Assembly (NCBI GenBank): GCA_030949385.1
Contig: JAUZSP010000003.1
Span: 372,001-436,000, forward strand
From: Gammaproteobacteria bacterium
GTDB lineage: Bacteria; Pseudomonadota; Gammaproteobacteria; JAUZRS01
Reading direction: 5' to 3'
Length of the DNA stretch: 64,000 nt
In this document: positions 48,822 to 57,636 of the stretch, piece after piece
Position numbering within the stretch: position 1 is the first letter of the stretch
Layout of the letters: every line of letters begins with the position of its first letter
Notes under the pieces: model-generated
Database searches by the model: none
What the model was told of the DNA's origin: nothing
Seen by the model: only the letters and a program-made list of their open reading frames with translations
Translations under genes and position numbers: made by a program

Positions 48822-50009
48822 TTAGCCTTTCAAACTCTGGTAATAATCCATCAAAATTTTCGCCACTTCAGGGCGTGAAAACTCGGGAGGAGGTGCGATG
48901 CCTTTTCCTAGCATCTCGCGTACTTTGGTGCCAGAAAGCAGGACAAAGTCCTCTTTTTTATGATCGGGTGCTTCACACATCATCACTACTTTATCGAGTT
49001 TCTTCGAGTAAGCGGTGTGATCGGCCTTGAAGATCTCAATCTCCATTGTGCCTGCGGGGATGGTTTCGAAGATCTCTTGCGCTTCGAACGCACCGTAATA
49101 ATCACCCACACCAGCATGGTCACGACCAATGATAAAGTGAGTCGCACCCATATTTTGCCGGAACAGGGCGTGCAGCACCGCTTCACGAGGACCGGCGTAG
49201 AGCATGTCGAAACCGTAACCGGTCACCATCGCGCTGTTGGCAGGGAAGTAGAGTTCAACCATTTTGCGGATGGCATCATCACGCACGGGAGCGGGGATGT
49301 CGCCGGGCTTCAATTTGCCGAGCAGCATGTGGATCACAAGACCATCACAGCCCAAACGATCCATTGCCATGTGGCAGAGCTCTTCGTGCGCCAGATGCAT
49401 GGGGTTGCGGGTCTGGAAAGCCACCACTTTTTTCCAACCGTGTTCGCTGATTTCATTGCGAATCTCGACCGCTGTGCGGAAGGTGTCGGGGAATTCAGTT
49501 TGGAAGTAGCTGAAATTCAGCACTTGAATCGGACCGGCAATGGCGACGGTGCCGTGCGCATTGAAGGCCGCTACACCAGGGTGTTCGCTGTCGTCGGTGC
49601 CGTAGACTTTTTGGGTCATGCTGGCCATCTGATCAGCAGTGACGGTTTCGATGGATTCCACGTCTTGAATGGCTAAAACGGGGTTACCTTCCACATTGGG
49701 ATCACGCAGGGCGATGCGTGTTGCACCTTTCACAGCATCGGCATTTTCAACCAAGTTCAGCACCGGCACTGGGAAGAACAGGCCACTGGTGGTGAACATC
49801 TTTTCCGCACAGCTCATGGCATCAGCGACGTTCATAAAACCGGTCAGAGGGTTGAAGTAACCACCCGCCATCATGACGGCGTTACCAGCGGCAGCGGAAC
49901 TGATCATTACGGAAGGCAGGCTTTCGGCTTCTTTGCTCAGTGCGTCGTGTTGGGCGGTGTCGTAGACAAATAGGGGGTTCAGCGAATCGGAACCGTGAGG
50001 CTTGATCAT
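48822..50009 (-). CDS. sat: ATP sulfurylase, dissimilatory type
   Basis: Sat interconverts APS plus pyrophosphate with ATP plus sulfate. In sulfur oxidisers it runs toward ATP at the end of the Apr/Sat route. The 395-residue homo-oligomeric type has the ATP-binding FQTRNPMHLAHEEL, GRDHAGVGDYYGAFEA, and LSGTKVREML. It is unrelated to the CysDN enzyme of sulfate assimilation. The ATG has GGAGAACGTG-type sequence before it (AAAGGAGAACG). aprA/aprB are not in the window. Together with soxB this is the main evidence for sulfur chemolithotrophy. Confidence 0.96.
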   Translation of the reverse strand: MIKPHGSDSLNPLFVYDTAQHDALSKEAESLPSVMISSAAAGNAVMMAGGYFNPLTGFMNVADAMSCAEKMFTTSGLFFPVPVLNLVENADAVKGATRIALRDPNVEGNPVLAIQDVESIETVTADQMASMTQKVYGTDDSEHPGVAAFNAHGTVAIAGPIQVLNFSYFQTEFPDTFRTAVEIRNEISEHGWKKVVAFQTRNPMHLAHEELCHMAMDRLGCDGLVIHMLLGKLKPGDIPAPVRDDAIRKMVELYFPANSAMVTGYGFDMLYAGPREAVLHALFRQNMGATHFIIGRDHAGVGDYYGAFEAQEIFETIPAGTMEIEIFKADHTAYSKKLDKVVMMCEAPDHKKEDFVLLSGTKVREMLGKGIAPPPEFSRPEVAKILMDYYQSLKG

Positions 50010-50157
50010 GCACGTTCTCCTTTGAGGCAGTCAGCGCGACCCTTGAAGAGGGTGGTAAAGATCGTAACGGCGAGGGTCGCAAGAGGCGGTAATCATACTC
50101 TTTGCGACTTGGAACGTCTTTAGTTCGACCCCCTAGAGTTTTCTATCTTGATATAGC

Positions 50158-50442
50158 CTAAATTGATTGGGTGGGGTGTGGGTGGCCGGTGTGTGCCAAT
50201 TTCAGTGGGCTTTTGTCGGGGGCGTAGTAGGGCACGCTGTCGTTCCATTCGGAGACGGCCACGGAGAGGCGATACATATAGTCAATGCGGTGCAGGCGCT
50301 GTTTGGCGGCGCGTTTTTTCTCGCACAGTTTGATGTAATGTTCGCCGTCAAAATAATCGGCAGAGAAACATTGGTGACAAATTTCTGTAATGTCATTCAA
50401 CTGTTTTTTGGCGGCATCACGAAAGTCAAACAGGCTGGCCAT
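50158..50442 (-). CDS. Unknown small soluble protein
   Basis: This 94-residue protein starts MASLFDFRDAAKKQLNDI and has two Cys (ICHQCF), a CEKKRAAKQRLHRIDYMYRL helix, and a His/Pro-rich tail. It has no membrane or signal segment. No family was recognised. GGAG sits 9 bases before the ATG at 50442, so the longer frame to 50526 is not used. It is downstream of sat's 5' side on the same strand but has a separate promoter region. The CxxC suggests metal or redox binding, without proof. Confidence 0.7.
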   Translation of the reverse strand: MASLFDFRDAAKKQLNDITEICHQCFSADYFDGEHYIKLCEKKRAAKQRLHRIDYMYRLSVAVSEWNDSVPYYAPDKSPLKLAHTGHPHPTQSI

Positions 50443-50466
50443 AGTTAAAATCTCCATAAAATACCA

Positions 50467-50608
50467 ATAGTTATCAGTGTGGCTTGCTGTTGTTGCTAAC
50501 GGCTTTGAAGAGGGTGGCTTGATCAATAGTTATGTATTGAGGAATGGATGTACCGCTTTAATCGGAAGGCGATTGGGTATCGTGGGAGCGGTGTTCTTTT
50601 ATAGTTAT
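50467..50608. promoter_or_regulatory. Three ATAGTTAT repeats in the divergent promoter region
   Basis: ATAGTTAT occurs at 50467-50474, 50526-50533 and 50601-50608, between the unknown 94-residue gene and mshL. The second copy lies within a TCAATA/TATTGA inverted repeat (50523-50540). Three copies in about 140 bases is more than expected by chance and may mark a regulator site. Confidence 0.3.
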
Positions 50609-50637
50609 GGCTTTTATTTTGCATTTCTTCGCCAGAG

Positions 50638-52209
50638 ATGATGATAAGAATAACAACAGTACTGCAATCAAGGCTCTTTTATGTGCTGCTGAGTCTGCTG
50701 TTGTCTGCCTGTCACAGCGCAAACATAGAAAAATCTGTTGGCCATTTGCAATACCAAACGGTTGAAAAAGTACGCCCTATTTTATTAAAACAGCCCAGTA
50801 AAGCGTTCAGCACCAAAAAGATCAAACAAGCGCTGTCGCAAGAGCGCTACACCCTGCTGGTGCATCAAGTGGAGATCAAACAACTGCTGTTTGCGTTGGC
50901 CAAAGATGCGCGGATCAATCTTGATATTGTCGGCAATATTCAGGGCAAGGTGACGTTAAAAGCAATGGATCAACCGCTGTTGGTTTTATTGGATCGAATC
51001 GCCTTGCAGGTGCCGCTGCGTTATCAGCTTAAACAGGGGTATTTATTGGTTGAAGAAGATCGACCTTATTTTGCCTCTTACCCGATTGAGTACGTCAATA
51101 TTGCGCGTAAAAGCCTCAGTCGAGTGGATCTTGCCACGCAAATCTCCTCCACTGGTTTTAGTCAGCAGGCCGGTGGCGGCGGTTCGAATAACTCTTCAAC
51201 TCAAGTGGAAAACAGCTCTGAGCACTATTTTTGGCACAGTTTGGAAGGAAATATAAAGCAGCTGTTGGGAGAGTCAGCAGAGGATAAAAAAAGCAATTTG
51301 GTGCTGGTGAATAGGGAGGCGGGTTACTTGATGGTCAAGGCCACTGAAAAACAGCAGCGCAAAATAGCCAGCTACATAAAACAGATGTTGGCCAGCATCA
51401 AACGGCAGGTGCTGGTGGAAGCAACGGTGGTGGAGGTGACCTTAAACGATGCCTACCAGATGGGAGTGGATTGGTCGCTGCTGAGCAGCGGTTTGCAGGG
51501 TGTGGATCTGGTACAAAATACGATTGGAGCGAACTTAAACGCCGCGCCTTTTTTCTCTTTGGCTTTGCAGGGCAGCAGCAGCCTTGCTGATTTGAGCGGT
51601 ACGCTGCGTCTGTTGCAGCAGTTTGGTGATATTAAGGTGATTTCCAGCCCGAAAATTATGGCCTTAAACAATCAAACGGCGGTATTAAAGGTGGTGGATA
51701 ACCGCGTTTATTTTACCGTTTCGGTGGACACCTCTGTGGATAAGGGGGTGGTGACCACCACCTTTGAAACGCAGGTGAATACGGTGCCGGTGGGATTTGT
51801 GATGAATGTGACCCCGTATATCAGTGCCTCTAAGCAGGTGTTATTGAACATCCGCCCGACCATATCGCGCATTTTGGGTTTTGTGAATGACCCCAATCCA
51901 GCCTTGGCGTTTGCTGGGGTGGTGAGCCGAGTGCCGGAAATACAAGTGCGCGAAATGGAGTCGATGTTGACGGTGAACTCTGGTGAAATTGCCATTATTG
52001 GCGGTTTAATGCAGGACAAACTGGAGCAGGAGCGTTTTTCTCTGCCTGGCCTTGGTGAGTTGCCGCTGCTAGGCAAACTGTTCTCCTACACAAAAGAAGT
52101 GGTGCAAAAAACCGAACTGCTGATTTTTCTGCGTCCAACGGTGATCAGCAGTGCCAGTTTGGCAACCGAGTTAAAACAGTTTCAGCCCTTTTTAGCCAAG
52201 GGAAAATAA
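50638..52209 (+). CDS. mshL: MSHA-type pilus secretin, MshL-like
   Basis: This 523-residue outer-membrane secretin would form the pilus exit channel. The N-terminus is a lipoprotein-like signal (LLLSACHSA), then an N0/STN-type domain (ITLLVHQVEIKQLL-like region near residue 75), then the secretin domain with TIGANLNAAPFFSLALQ and VREMESMLTVNSGEIAIIGG, and the final PLLGKLFSYTKEV signature. A glycine/serine-rich linker (QAGGGGSNNSSTQ) separates the domains. Either of two adjacent ATGs (50638, 50641) may be used. It opens the pilus operon. Confidence 0.88.
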   Translation: MMIRITTVLQSRLFYVLLSLLLSACHSANIEKSVGHLQYQTVEKVRPILLKQPSKAFSTKKIKQALSQERYTLLVHQVEIKQLLFALAKDARINLDIVGNIQGKVTLKAMDQPLLVLLDRIALQVPLRYQLKQGYLLVEEDRPYFASYPIEYVNIARKSLSRVDLATQISSTGFSQQAGGGGSNNSSTQVENSSEHYFWHSLEGNIKQLLGESAEDKKSNLVLVNREAGYLMVKATEKQQRKIASYIKQMLASIKRQVLVEATVVEVTLNDAYQMGVDWSLLSSGLQGVDLVQNTIGANLNAAPFFSLALQGSSSLADLSGTLRLLQQFGDIKVISSPKIMALNNQTAVLKVVDNRVYFTVSVDTSVDKGVVTTTFETQVNTVPVGFVMNVTPYISASKQVLLNIRPTISRILGFVNDPNPALAFAGVVSRVPEIQVREMESMLTVNSGEIAIIGGLMQDKLEQERFSLPGLGELPLLGKLFSYTKEVVQKTELLIFLRPTVISSASLATELKQFQPFLAKGK

Positions 52210-52211
52210 GC

Positions 52212-52484
52212 ATGAAATTAAATTTAGAGCCTTTAAAAAATGAGTTGAACGAGGTGTCTGAAGTTGAATCGGTCACTCCGTTACTTTCTAAGCCAGAAGA
52301 GATTTTTTATCCAGAAAACCGCGCCTTGGCTCGACGTGCTGGCTGGAAAAGAACAGCGCTGAAAGGTTTGTGGTTGCTGTTATTTGGCTTGTTTTACGTG
52401 GCTCTGTTATACGGTTATGTGCAGTTGCGCGAGGAGAGTTTGCAGCAAGGTTGGCAGGTGATGATTGAGTCAATGCCAAAATGA
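52212..52484 (+). CDS. Small bitopic membrane protein of the pilus operon
   Basis: This 90-residue protein has one membrane helix (GLWLLLFGLFYVALLYGYVQL) with a polar cytoplasmic N-terminus of about 50 residues. It sits in frame between mshL and mshE, with a 2-base gap to mshL and a 4-base overlap with mshE. No family was recognised. By position it may be a platform or secretin-linked accessory protein. Confidence 0.8.
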   Translation: MKLNLEPLKNELNEVSEVESVTPLLSKPEEIFYPENRALARRAGWKRTALKGLWLLLFGLFYVALLYGYVQLREESLQQGWQVMIESMPK

Positions 52485-54178
52485 GCAACTTGATTTCAAG
52501 TGATAAAAAAAGATTGGGTGACGTGCTGCTGGAAAAAGGCATTTTAAGCCAAGATCAGCTCGATATTGCTTTGATTGAACAGAAAAAATTTCCTCAACCG
52601 TTGGGTAAGTTATTGGTGCAGTTGGGGTTTGTGGCAGAGTCTCTTCTGCGTCACGCTTTAGGTGAACTGTTTGAGCAACAGAGCGTGGATTTGGAGACCC
52701 TGTTGCCCGATGTAGAAGCGTTGCATCGGGTCGCAAAAAGCTTGGCTCAACGTCACAGCCTGATTCCAACTCAATTTAATGCCAGCACAAAACAGCTCAG
52801 TGTGGCGATGGCCGACCCACATGATTTGATTGCGTTGGATCGCATTCGTGCGCAGCAAGCAGAGCCGCTGGAGATCATCACTTTACTGGCCGGTGAGGGG
52901 GAGATTAAACGGGCGATTGACCGTTTTTACGGCCATGAACTCTCCATTAATGGCATTTTGGCTGAGATTGAACAGCGCCAGAGGTCGGATAAAACGCCCG
53001 CTGAGGAGGATTACCGTAATCCAATGGTGAGGCTGGTGGACGCTATTTTGGTCGATGCGGTCAAGCGGGACGCTTCGGATGTGCATTTTGAACCGGAGCG
53101 CGGTTTTTTACGCATTCGTTATCGCATTGACGGTGTGCTGCGTCAAATTCGCAGCCTGCACGAGCAGTTTTGGTCGGCGATGGTGGTGCGTTTGAAAGTG
53201 ATGGCCAAACTGAACATTGCTGAAAGTCGTGCGCCACAAGACGGTCGTTTTAGCCTCTCCATTCGCGGCCACGCCATTGATTTTCGCGTTTCCACGGTGC
53301 GGACGCTGCACGGAGAGAACATTGTTTTGCGTATTTTAGATCGGCACAAAGGCGTGGTGGAGCTGGCTGAGCTGGGCTTGGAGCAGAACAATTTTGCGCG
53401 TTTGCAGTTGATGATGCGGCGACCGGAGGGCTTGATTTTGGTCACCGGTCCAACGGGCAGCGGTAAAACCAGCACGCTTTATTCGATGTTGCAGCAGCTC
53501 AATCACGACACGGTCAATATTATGACCTTGGAAGATCCGGTGGAGTACCCAACTTCATTGTTGCGCCAGATTTCTCTGAATGAGGCGGTGAAACTCGACT
53601 TTGCCAACGGCATTCGCACTTTGATGCGTCAAGATCCCGATCTGATTTTAGTCGGCGAAATTCGAGATCATGAGACGGCGGTGATGGCGTTACGAGCGGC
53701 GATGACTGGCCATCAAGTGTATTCGACCCTGCACACCAATTCGGCTCTGGCAGTGGTGGCGCGTCTGGTGGATTTGGGTGTTTCCAGTGAAATTTTGGCG
53801 GGTAATTTAATCGGTGTGGTGGCGCAGCGCCTGCTGCGGTGTTTGTGCCCGGAGTGCAAACAGGCTTATCAGCCCTTGGCGGCTGAAATGGAGCTGTTAA
53901 GGAGGGATGATTTTTCTGGAGCGGTGTTTAAAGCGGTGGGCTGTGCGGCGTGTGATTACCAAGGTTATCGGGGGCGCTTTGCCATTATGGAAGTGTTGCG
54001 TATGGATGCGGATCTGGATGAATTGATTGTGCAGGCTGCCAGTCAGCGGAAGATGTTGGCGCTGTTATTGGAAAAAGGCTTTTGCTCGCTGCGCCAAGAT
54101 GGCTTGCGTCAAGTGCGAGCCGGTCAGACTTCTCTGCACGAACTGGCACGGGTGGTTGATCTTGAGGCGGGTTATTAA
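52481..54178 (+). CDS. mshE: Pilus extension ATPase, MshE/PilB family
   Basis: This 565-residue hexameric ATPase drives pilus polymerisation. The N-terminal MshEN-type domain (RLGDVLLEKGILSQDQLDIA) is present; these domains bind cyclic-di-GMP in MshE relatives. Walker A GPTGSGKT is at 323-330, with TLEDPVEYP, DPDLILVGEIRDHET, and a tetracysteine zinc site (CLCPECK and CAACD). The overlap with the preceding gene and the TAATG junction with mshG show coupling. Confidence 0.95.
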   Translation: MSNLISSDKKRLGDVLLEKGILSQDQLDIALIEQKKFPQPLGKLLVQLGFVAESLLRHALGELFEQQSVDLETLLPDVEALHRVAKSLAQRHSLIPTQFNASTKQLSVAMADPHDLIALDRIRAQQAEPLEIITLLAGEGEIKRAIDRFYGHELSINGILAEIEQRQRSDKTPAEEDYRNPMVRLVDAILVDAVKRDASDVHFEPERGFLRIRYRIDGVLRQIRSLHEQFWSAMVVRLKVMAKLNIAESRAPQDGRFSLSIRGHAIDFRVSTVRTLHGENIVLRILDRHKGVVELAELGLEQNNFARLQLMMRRPEGLILVTGPTGSGKTSTLYSMLQQLNHDTVNIMTLEDPVEYPTSLLRQISLNEAVKLDFANGIRTLMRQDPDLILVGEIRDHETAVMALRAAMTGHQVYSTLHTNSALAVVARLVDLGVSSEILAGNLIGVVAQRLLRCLCPECKQAYQPLAAEMELLRRDDFSGAVFKAVGCAACDYQGYRGRFAIMEVLRMDADLDELIVQAASQRKMLALLLEKGFCSLRQDGLRQVRAGQTSLHELARVVDLEAGY

Positions 54179-55383
54179 TGCCTCATTATCGTTATCGAGC
54201 GATGGATTCTCTGGGCGGTATTGTCAAAGGTGAGTTGCAGGCGACTTCTGAGGGAGAGTTAGAGGATAAATTGCAGCAGAAAAAATTGGATCTGCTGAGC
54301 TGTTCACTCTGTTCTCGAACTTCTTTTTTTGCAAAAAAAGTGACGCGCCAAGAGTTGATAGATTTCAGTTTTTACTTGCAGCAGTTACTGGCGGCGGGTG
54401 TGCCGTTGATTGAGGCGCTGCAAGATTTGGAGGAGAGCCTGCAAACGCCGCTGTTGCGTTCGGTCACCTCGGAGTTAATCGAAAAGGTCAGTTCAGGTGC
54501 CACTTTTTCTGCGGCTCTGGCAGAGTTTCCGCAGTTGTTCGATTCCATTTACATCAATATGGTGAACGTGGGTGAGCAGAGCGGTAATTTAGAGCGGGTA
54601 TTTTCCGATTTGAACAGCATGTTGCGTCAACAAGATGAGCTGTTGGCGCATATGAAAAAAATCTCTATTTATCCCAGTGTGGTGTTGCTGGTGATTTTAG
54701 CGGTGACGATTTTTTTAATGGCGTATTTGGTACCGCAACTAACGAGCTTTATTGTGAATTCGGGTGGTGAGCTGCCTATTTACAGTAAGGCATTGATTGC
54801 GACCTCACATTTGATAGCGACGTATTGGTGGTTGTTTGTTTTAGGTTTTGGTGTGCTGAGTATTGCTGTGTTGTTGGCAAAACGACACAGCCCCCGTTTT
54901 GTTGTGTACTGGGATCGTTGCTTGCTCTCTGTTTGGTTGCTGGGGCCGCTGGTTAAAAAGATCAAGTTGGCGCGTTTTATCGCTTATTTGGCACTGATGT
55001 ACAGCTCGGGTATTACCCTGTTGGAGAGCATTCGTCTGAGTGCCAAGGTGGTGGATAATCGCTTTATTGAGCAGGCGCTGGAGCAGGTGTATCAACGCAT
55101 CTCCGAGGGCGGTGGGGTGCATCAAAGTTTTGCTGCCGTGGAGGTGTTTCCCAGCTTGATGCTGCGTATGTTGCGCGTTGGTGAAAAAACCGGTGCGGTT
55201 GATGAGGCATTGAAAAACGTCAGCTATTTTTTCAATCGTGATATTAAAGAGTCAATTTCAAAATTTGAAGTCAGCATTGAGCCACTGGTGACGGTGTTTC
55301 TCGGCCTGTTGATGGCTTGGATTATTCTGTCGGTGATTTCGCCCATTTATGATCTAATTTTAGTGCTGGACTCCGGTCGATGA
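54178..55383 (+). CDS. mshG: Pilus platform protein, MshG/PilC family
   Basis: This 401-residue inner-membrane platform protein has the GspF/PilC duplicate fold with about three membrane helices. The pattern FSFYLQQLLAAGVPLIEALQ and YINMVNVGEQSGNLERVF in the first half repeats as YLALMYSSGITLLESIRLSA and LMLRMLRVGEKTGAVDEAL in the second. It interacts with the extension ATPase to gather pilin. The start shares a base with the mshE stop. Confidence 0.95.
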   Translation: MPHYRYRAMDSLGGIVKGELQATSEGELEDKLQQKKLDLLSCSLCSRTSFFAKKVTRQELIDFSFYLQQLLAAGVPLIEALQDLEESLQTPLLRSVTSELIEKVSSGATFSAALAEFPQLFDSIYINMVNVGEQSGNLERVFSDLNSMLRQQDELLAHMKKISIYPSVVLLVILAVTIFLMAYLVPQLTSFIVNSGGELPIYSKALIATSHLIATYWWLFVLGFGVLSIAVLLAKRHSPRFVVYWDRCLLSVWLLGPLVKKIKLARFIAYLALMYSSGITLLESIRLSAKVVDNRFIEQALEQVYQRISEGGGVHQSFAAVEVFPSLMLRMLRVGEKTGAVDEALKNVSYFFNRDIKESISKFEVSIEPLVTVFLGLLMAWIILSVISPIYDLILVLDSGR

Positions 55384-55384
55384 A

Positions 55385-56737
55385 ATGGCTGATTTTTTCA
55401 CTGATGCAACGCTTCGGCTCTGTTCGTGGCAGTCGGGTTATTTTTTATCCAAGATCGAGTGTGTTAATAACGCAGCGGGTCAGCAGGCTTTGGCTGATTT
55501 TATTACCGCTAAAAAAATAATAATATTGAGCGTGGTTTTTAACTTAATGGATGAGGAATTGAGCTTGGTAACGGTTCCTTATGTGGGGTTTTGGGAGCGG
55601 AAAAAACTCCATCAGCGCCGCTTAAAAAAAGAGTATGATGATGATTTTTTAACTGCTGTTCAGTTCCAGCAGCGTGAAATGAGTGGACGTAAGGATGCGC
55701 GTCTGTTGTTGCTGAGTTTGGGGCAAAAAGAGGCGTTGAAACGGTGTTTTCAGCAGCTCTCTGTTGCGGGAGTCCAACAGTTTAAGTTGCACAGTTTTGC
55801 CCTTGTTTGCCAAGAGTTGCTTGATGGAGCTGATGACTCGGAGCCGAATGTTTTACTGGTCAGCGAACACGGTGACAGTTTTCGGCAATCGTTTTTTGTG
55901 GAGAAAAAACTTTATTTTAGTCGTCTGTTGCGATTTGTGGAGCACGAACAGCGAGAAGAGCAGATCAAACGTGAGCTGAAAATAACCCGACAATTTTTAT
56001 ACTCTCGCAAATGGCTTGAGAGCGGTGATGCGTTGTCAGTGCAGGTTTTGGAGTGGCCTAAATTGGCGCAATTCGGTAAACAGGATCGTGACCCTCTCTA
56101 TTTATGTGTTCCTGTTGTGTTGGCAAAAACAGCAACGCCAGACTACCGATTGGAAGCAAAAAGGGGCTGGCTGGAATATAAACCCTTTTTACGGTATGGC
56201 GTATTGTTGATGTTTTTATTGATGCCTCTTGGTGTTGTGGAGAGTGTGCTGTTAATGCAGGCAGGAGACTCTTTGGCGCTGAAAAATGCAGCGTTGCAAA
56301 AGAGTTTGCCCGCAGAGAAACGCATCGAGGGTGTTAATGGCGCTCAAATAAGAACATGGGTGCAACGCACCACGGCTTTAGTTGCAGAGAATGCGTATTC
56401 CAATGAGGCGCTTTTTTATAATTTGAGCCGCTTGTTGCAGCAGTTTCCCGCAGTGGCCGTTGATAAATTGGCTTGGCGTTGGTCAGAGCAAGAGGCCACA
56501 ATTCAGTTCGATGGCAGGGTTTTGTCTTCGGAAGTGGTTCGTCAATCTGTTGAAGAGCAGTACCGTGATTTTTTACAGCGGTTAAAAACCCAGCTGAAAT
56601 TTTCGGTGCGCGACAGCCATGGGAATAAGCGTTTACCTAAAGCCGGAGTGCTGGAGGTTGTGGATGCCGAGGCCATGGCAGAAAAAACAGTGTCGTTTTC
56701 TCTGCTGTTGAGTGCAGATCGTGATCGCCTTCAATAG
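55385..56737 (+). CDS. PilM/PilN-like fusion, MshI-like assembly protein
   Basis: This 450-residue protein reads as a cytoplasmic actin-like or divergent PilM/MshI part (residues 1-265) joined to a single helix (LLMFLLMPLGVVESVLL, about 275) and a PilN-like periplasmic part. No strict actin ATPase motif was seen, so the nucleotide site may be lost. Position after mshG and before a PilO-like gene gives the MshI-like role in linking the platform to the secretin. Sequence similarity is low, so the call leans on layout and topology. Confidence 0.6.
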   Translation: MADFFTDATLRLCSWQSGYFLSKIECVNNAAGQQALADFITAKKIIILSVVFNLMDEELSLVTVPYVGFWERKKLHQRRLKKEYDDDFLTAVQFQQREMSGRKDARLLLLSLGQKEALKRCFQQLSVAGVQQFKLHSFALVCQELLDGADDSEPNVLLVSEHGDSFRQSFFVEKKLYFSRLLRFVEHEQREEQIKRELKITRQFLYSRKWLESGDALSVQVLEWPKLAQFGKQDRDPLYLCVPVVLAKTATPDYRLEAKRGWLEYKPFLRYGVLLMFLLMPLGVVESVLLMQAGDSLALKNAALQKSLPAEKRIEGVNGAQIRTWVQRTTALVAENAYSNEALFYNLSRLLQQFPAVAVDKLAWRWSEQEATIQFDGRVLSSEVVRQSVEEQYRDFLQRLKTQLKFSVRDSHGNKRLPKAGVLEVVDAEAMAEKTVSFSLLLSADRDRLQ

Positions 56738-57305
56738 GTTTTCTCAACTGGGTTTATTGCTGCCGTTTTGTCTGATGGCCGCTGTATTATGGCTGCTCTC
56801 TGGGAAAATATCCGATGCAGAAGGTCATTATCAAGAGGAGCGTGTTCAGCAGCGTGTGTTGTTGCATCAGCAGCAAGAACGGCGTGAAAATGCGGCTCTG
56901 CTGGATAAATATCAAGCTGAATTTAAGCGTTTTAAGCAGTTGGGCTATTTTTCAGAACATTCCCCAGAGTCTGTATTGGCCAGCCTAAAAACAGCCAGAG
57001 CGCAGTTTGATGAGGGGCTGGGATCATTGGATTATCATTTTTTATCTCCTGAGTTGTTGCCTGATCCGATGGAAAACACTCTGTCTGTTCAACGTTTGGG
57101 TTTGGAGGTCGTGTTTAGAACGGTTAATGAAGCTCACTTGTTTGATTTTATTGCTCTAATCAAACGTCAGAGTGGGGCGATATTTTCAGCGCAAAGCTGT
57201 GAAATGAGCCGTGCTGCTTTGATAGAAAAGCCTCGCTTGAAACTGCGGGTTGCCTGTCGATTTTATTGGCATTCACTGGTTTTAAAGGCAGTTGATGAAA
57301 CATAG
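56712..57305 (+). CDS. PilO/MshJ-like membrane protein
   Basis: This 197-residue bitopic protein has an N-terminal helix (LGLLLPFCLMAAVLWLL), a coiled-coil (HYQEERVQQRVLLHQQQERR and beyond), then a ferredoxin-like periplasmic domain. This is the topology of PilO/GspM. The GTG start at 56712 overlaps the previous gene by 26 bases; a second GTG at 56721 is possible. Its end overlaps the next gene by 11 bases. Confidence 0.65.
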   Translation: MQIVIAFNRFSQLGLLLPFCLMAAVLWLLSGKISDAEGHYQEERVQQRVLLHQQQERRENAALLDKYQAEFKRFKQLGYFSEHSPESVLASLKTARAQFDEGLGSLDYHFLSPELLPDPMENTLSVQRLGLEVVFRTVNEAHLFDFIALIKRQSGAIFSAQSCEMSRAALIEKPRLKLRVACRFYWHSLVLKAVDET

Positions 57306-57630
57306 GCTGATTTTATTGTGGATATTAACGATGGGCAGTGACGGTGGTTTAATGGCAGAAGAAACACTTTATCCGATGTTTTTTCGAGAACCTGTCAAGC
57401 TGTTTTTAGATAAAAAAGTCAGTGTGCCAGTGGTGCAAAAACATTGGCCTAAAAAGGTGCGTTTAAACGGTTGTCTGTTGTCTGGATCTTATCAGGCTCT
57501 GTGGCTGAATGGCAGAGTGAGCTTTAAGGCTACCCCTGATAACAAGGTGTTGGTGGCTGAATCCGGTGACTGTTTTTTACAGCGCGGTGAGCAGAAAATT
57601 CAGGTAGGCGAGCGTTTTGTTTTGCCGTAG
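57295..57630 (+). CDS. MshK/PilP-like periplasmic protein
   Basis: This 111-residue protein has a short signal (MKHRLILLWILTMG...AEE) and a beta-rich mature part with NGCLLSGSYQALWLNG and a second Cys in AESGDCFLQRG. Small proteins in this position of MSHA and type IV pilus operons (MshK, PilP) bridge the inner-membrane complex and the secretin. The ATG at 57295 is used; a TTG three bases earlier opens the frame. The role is inferred from operon order. Confidence 0.6.
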   Translation: MKHRLILLWILTMGSDGGLMAEETLYPMFFREPVKLFLDKKVSVPVVQKHWPKKVRLNGCLLSGSYQALWLNGRVSFKATPDNKVLVAESGDCFLQRGEQKIQVGERFVLP

Positions 57631-57636
57631 CGGTCG

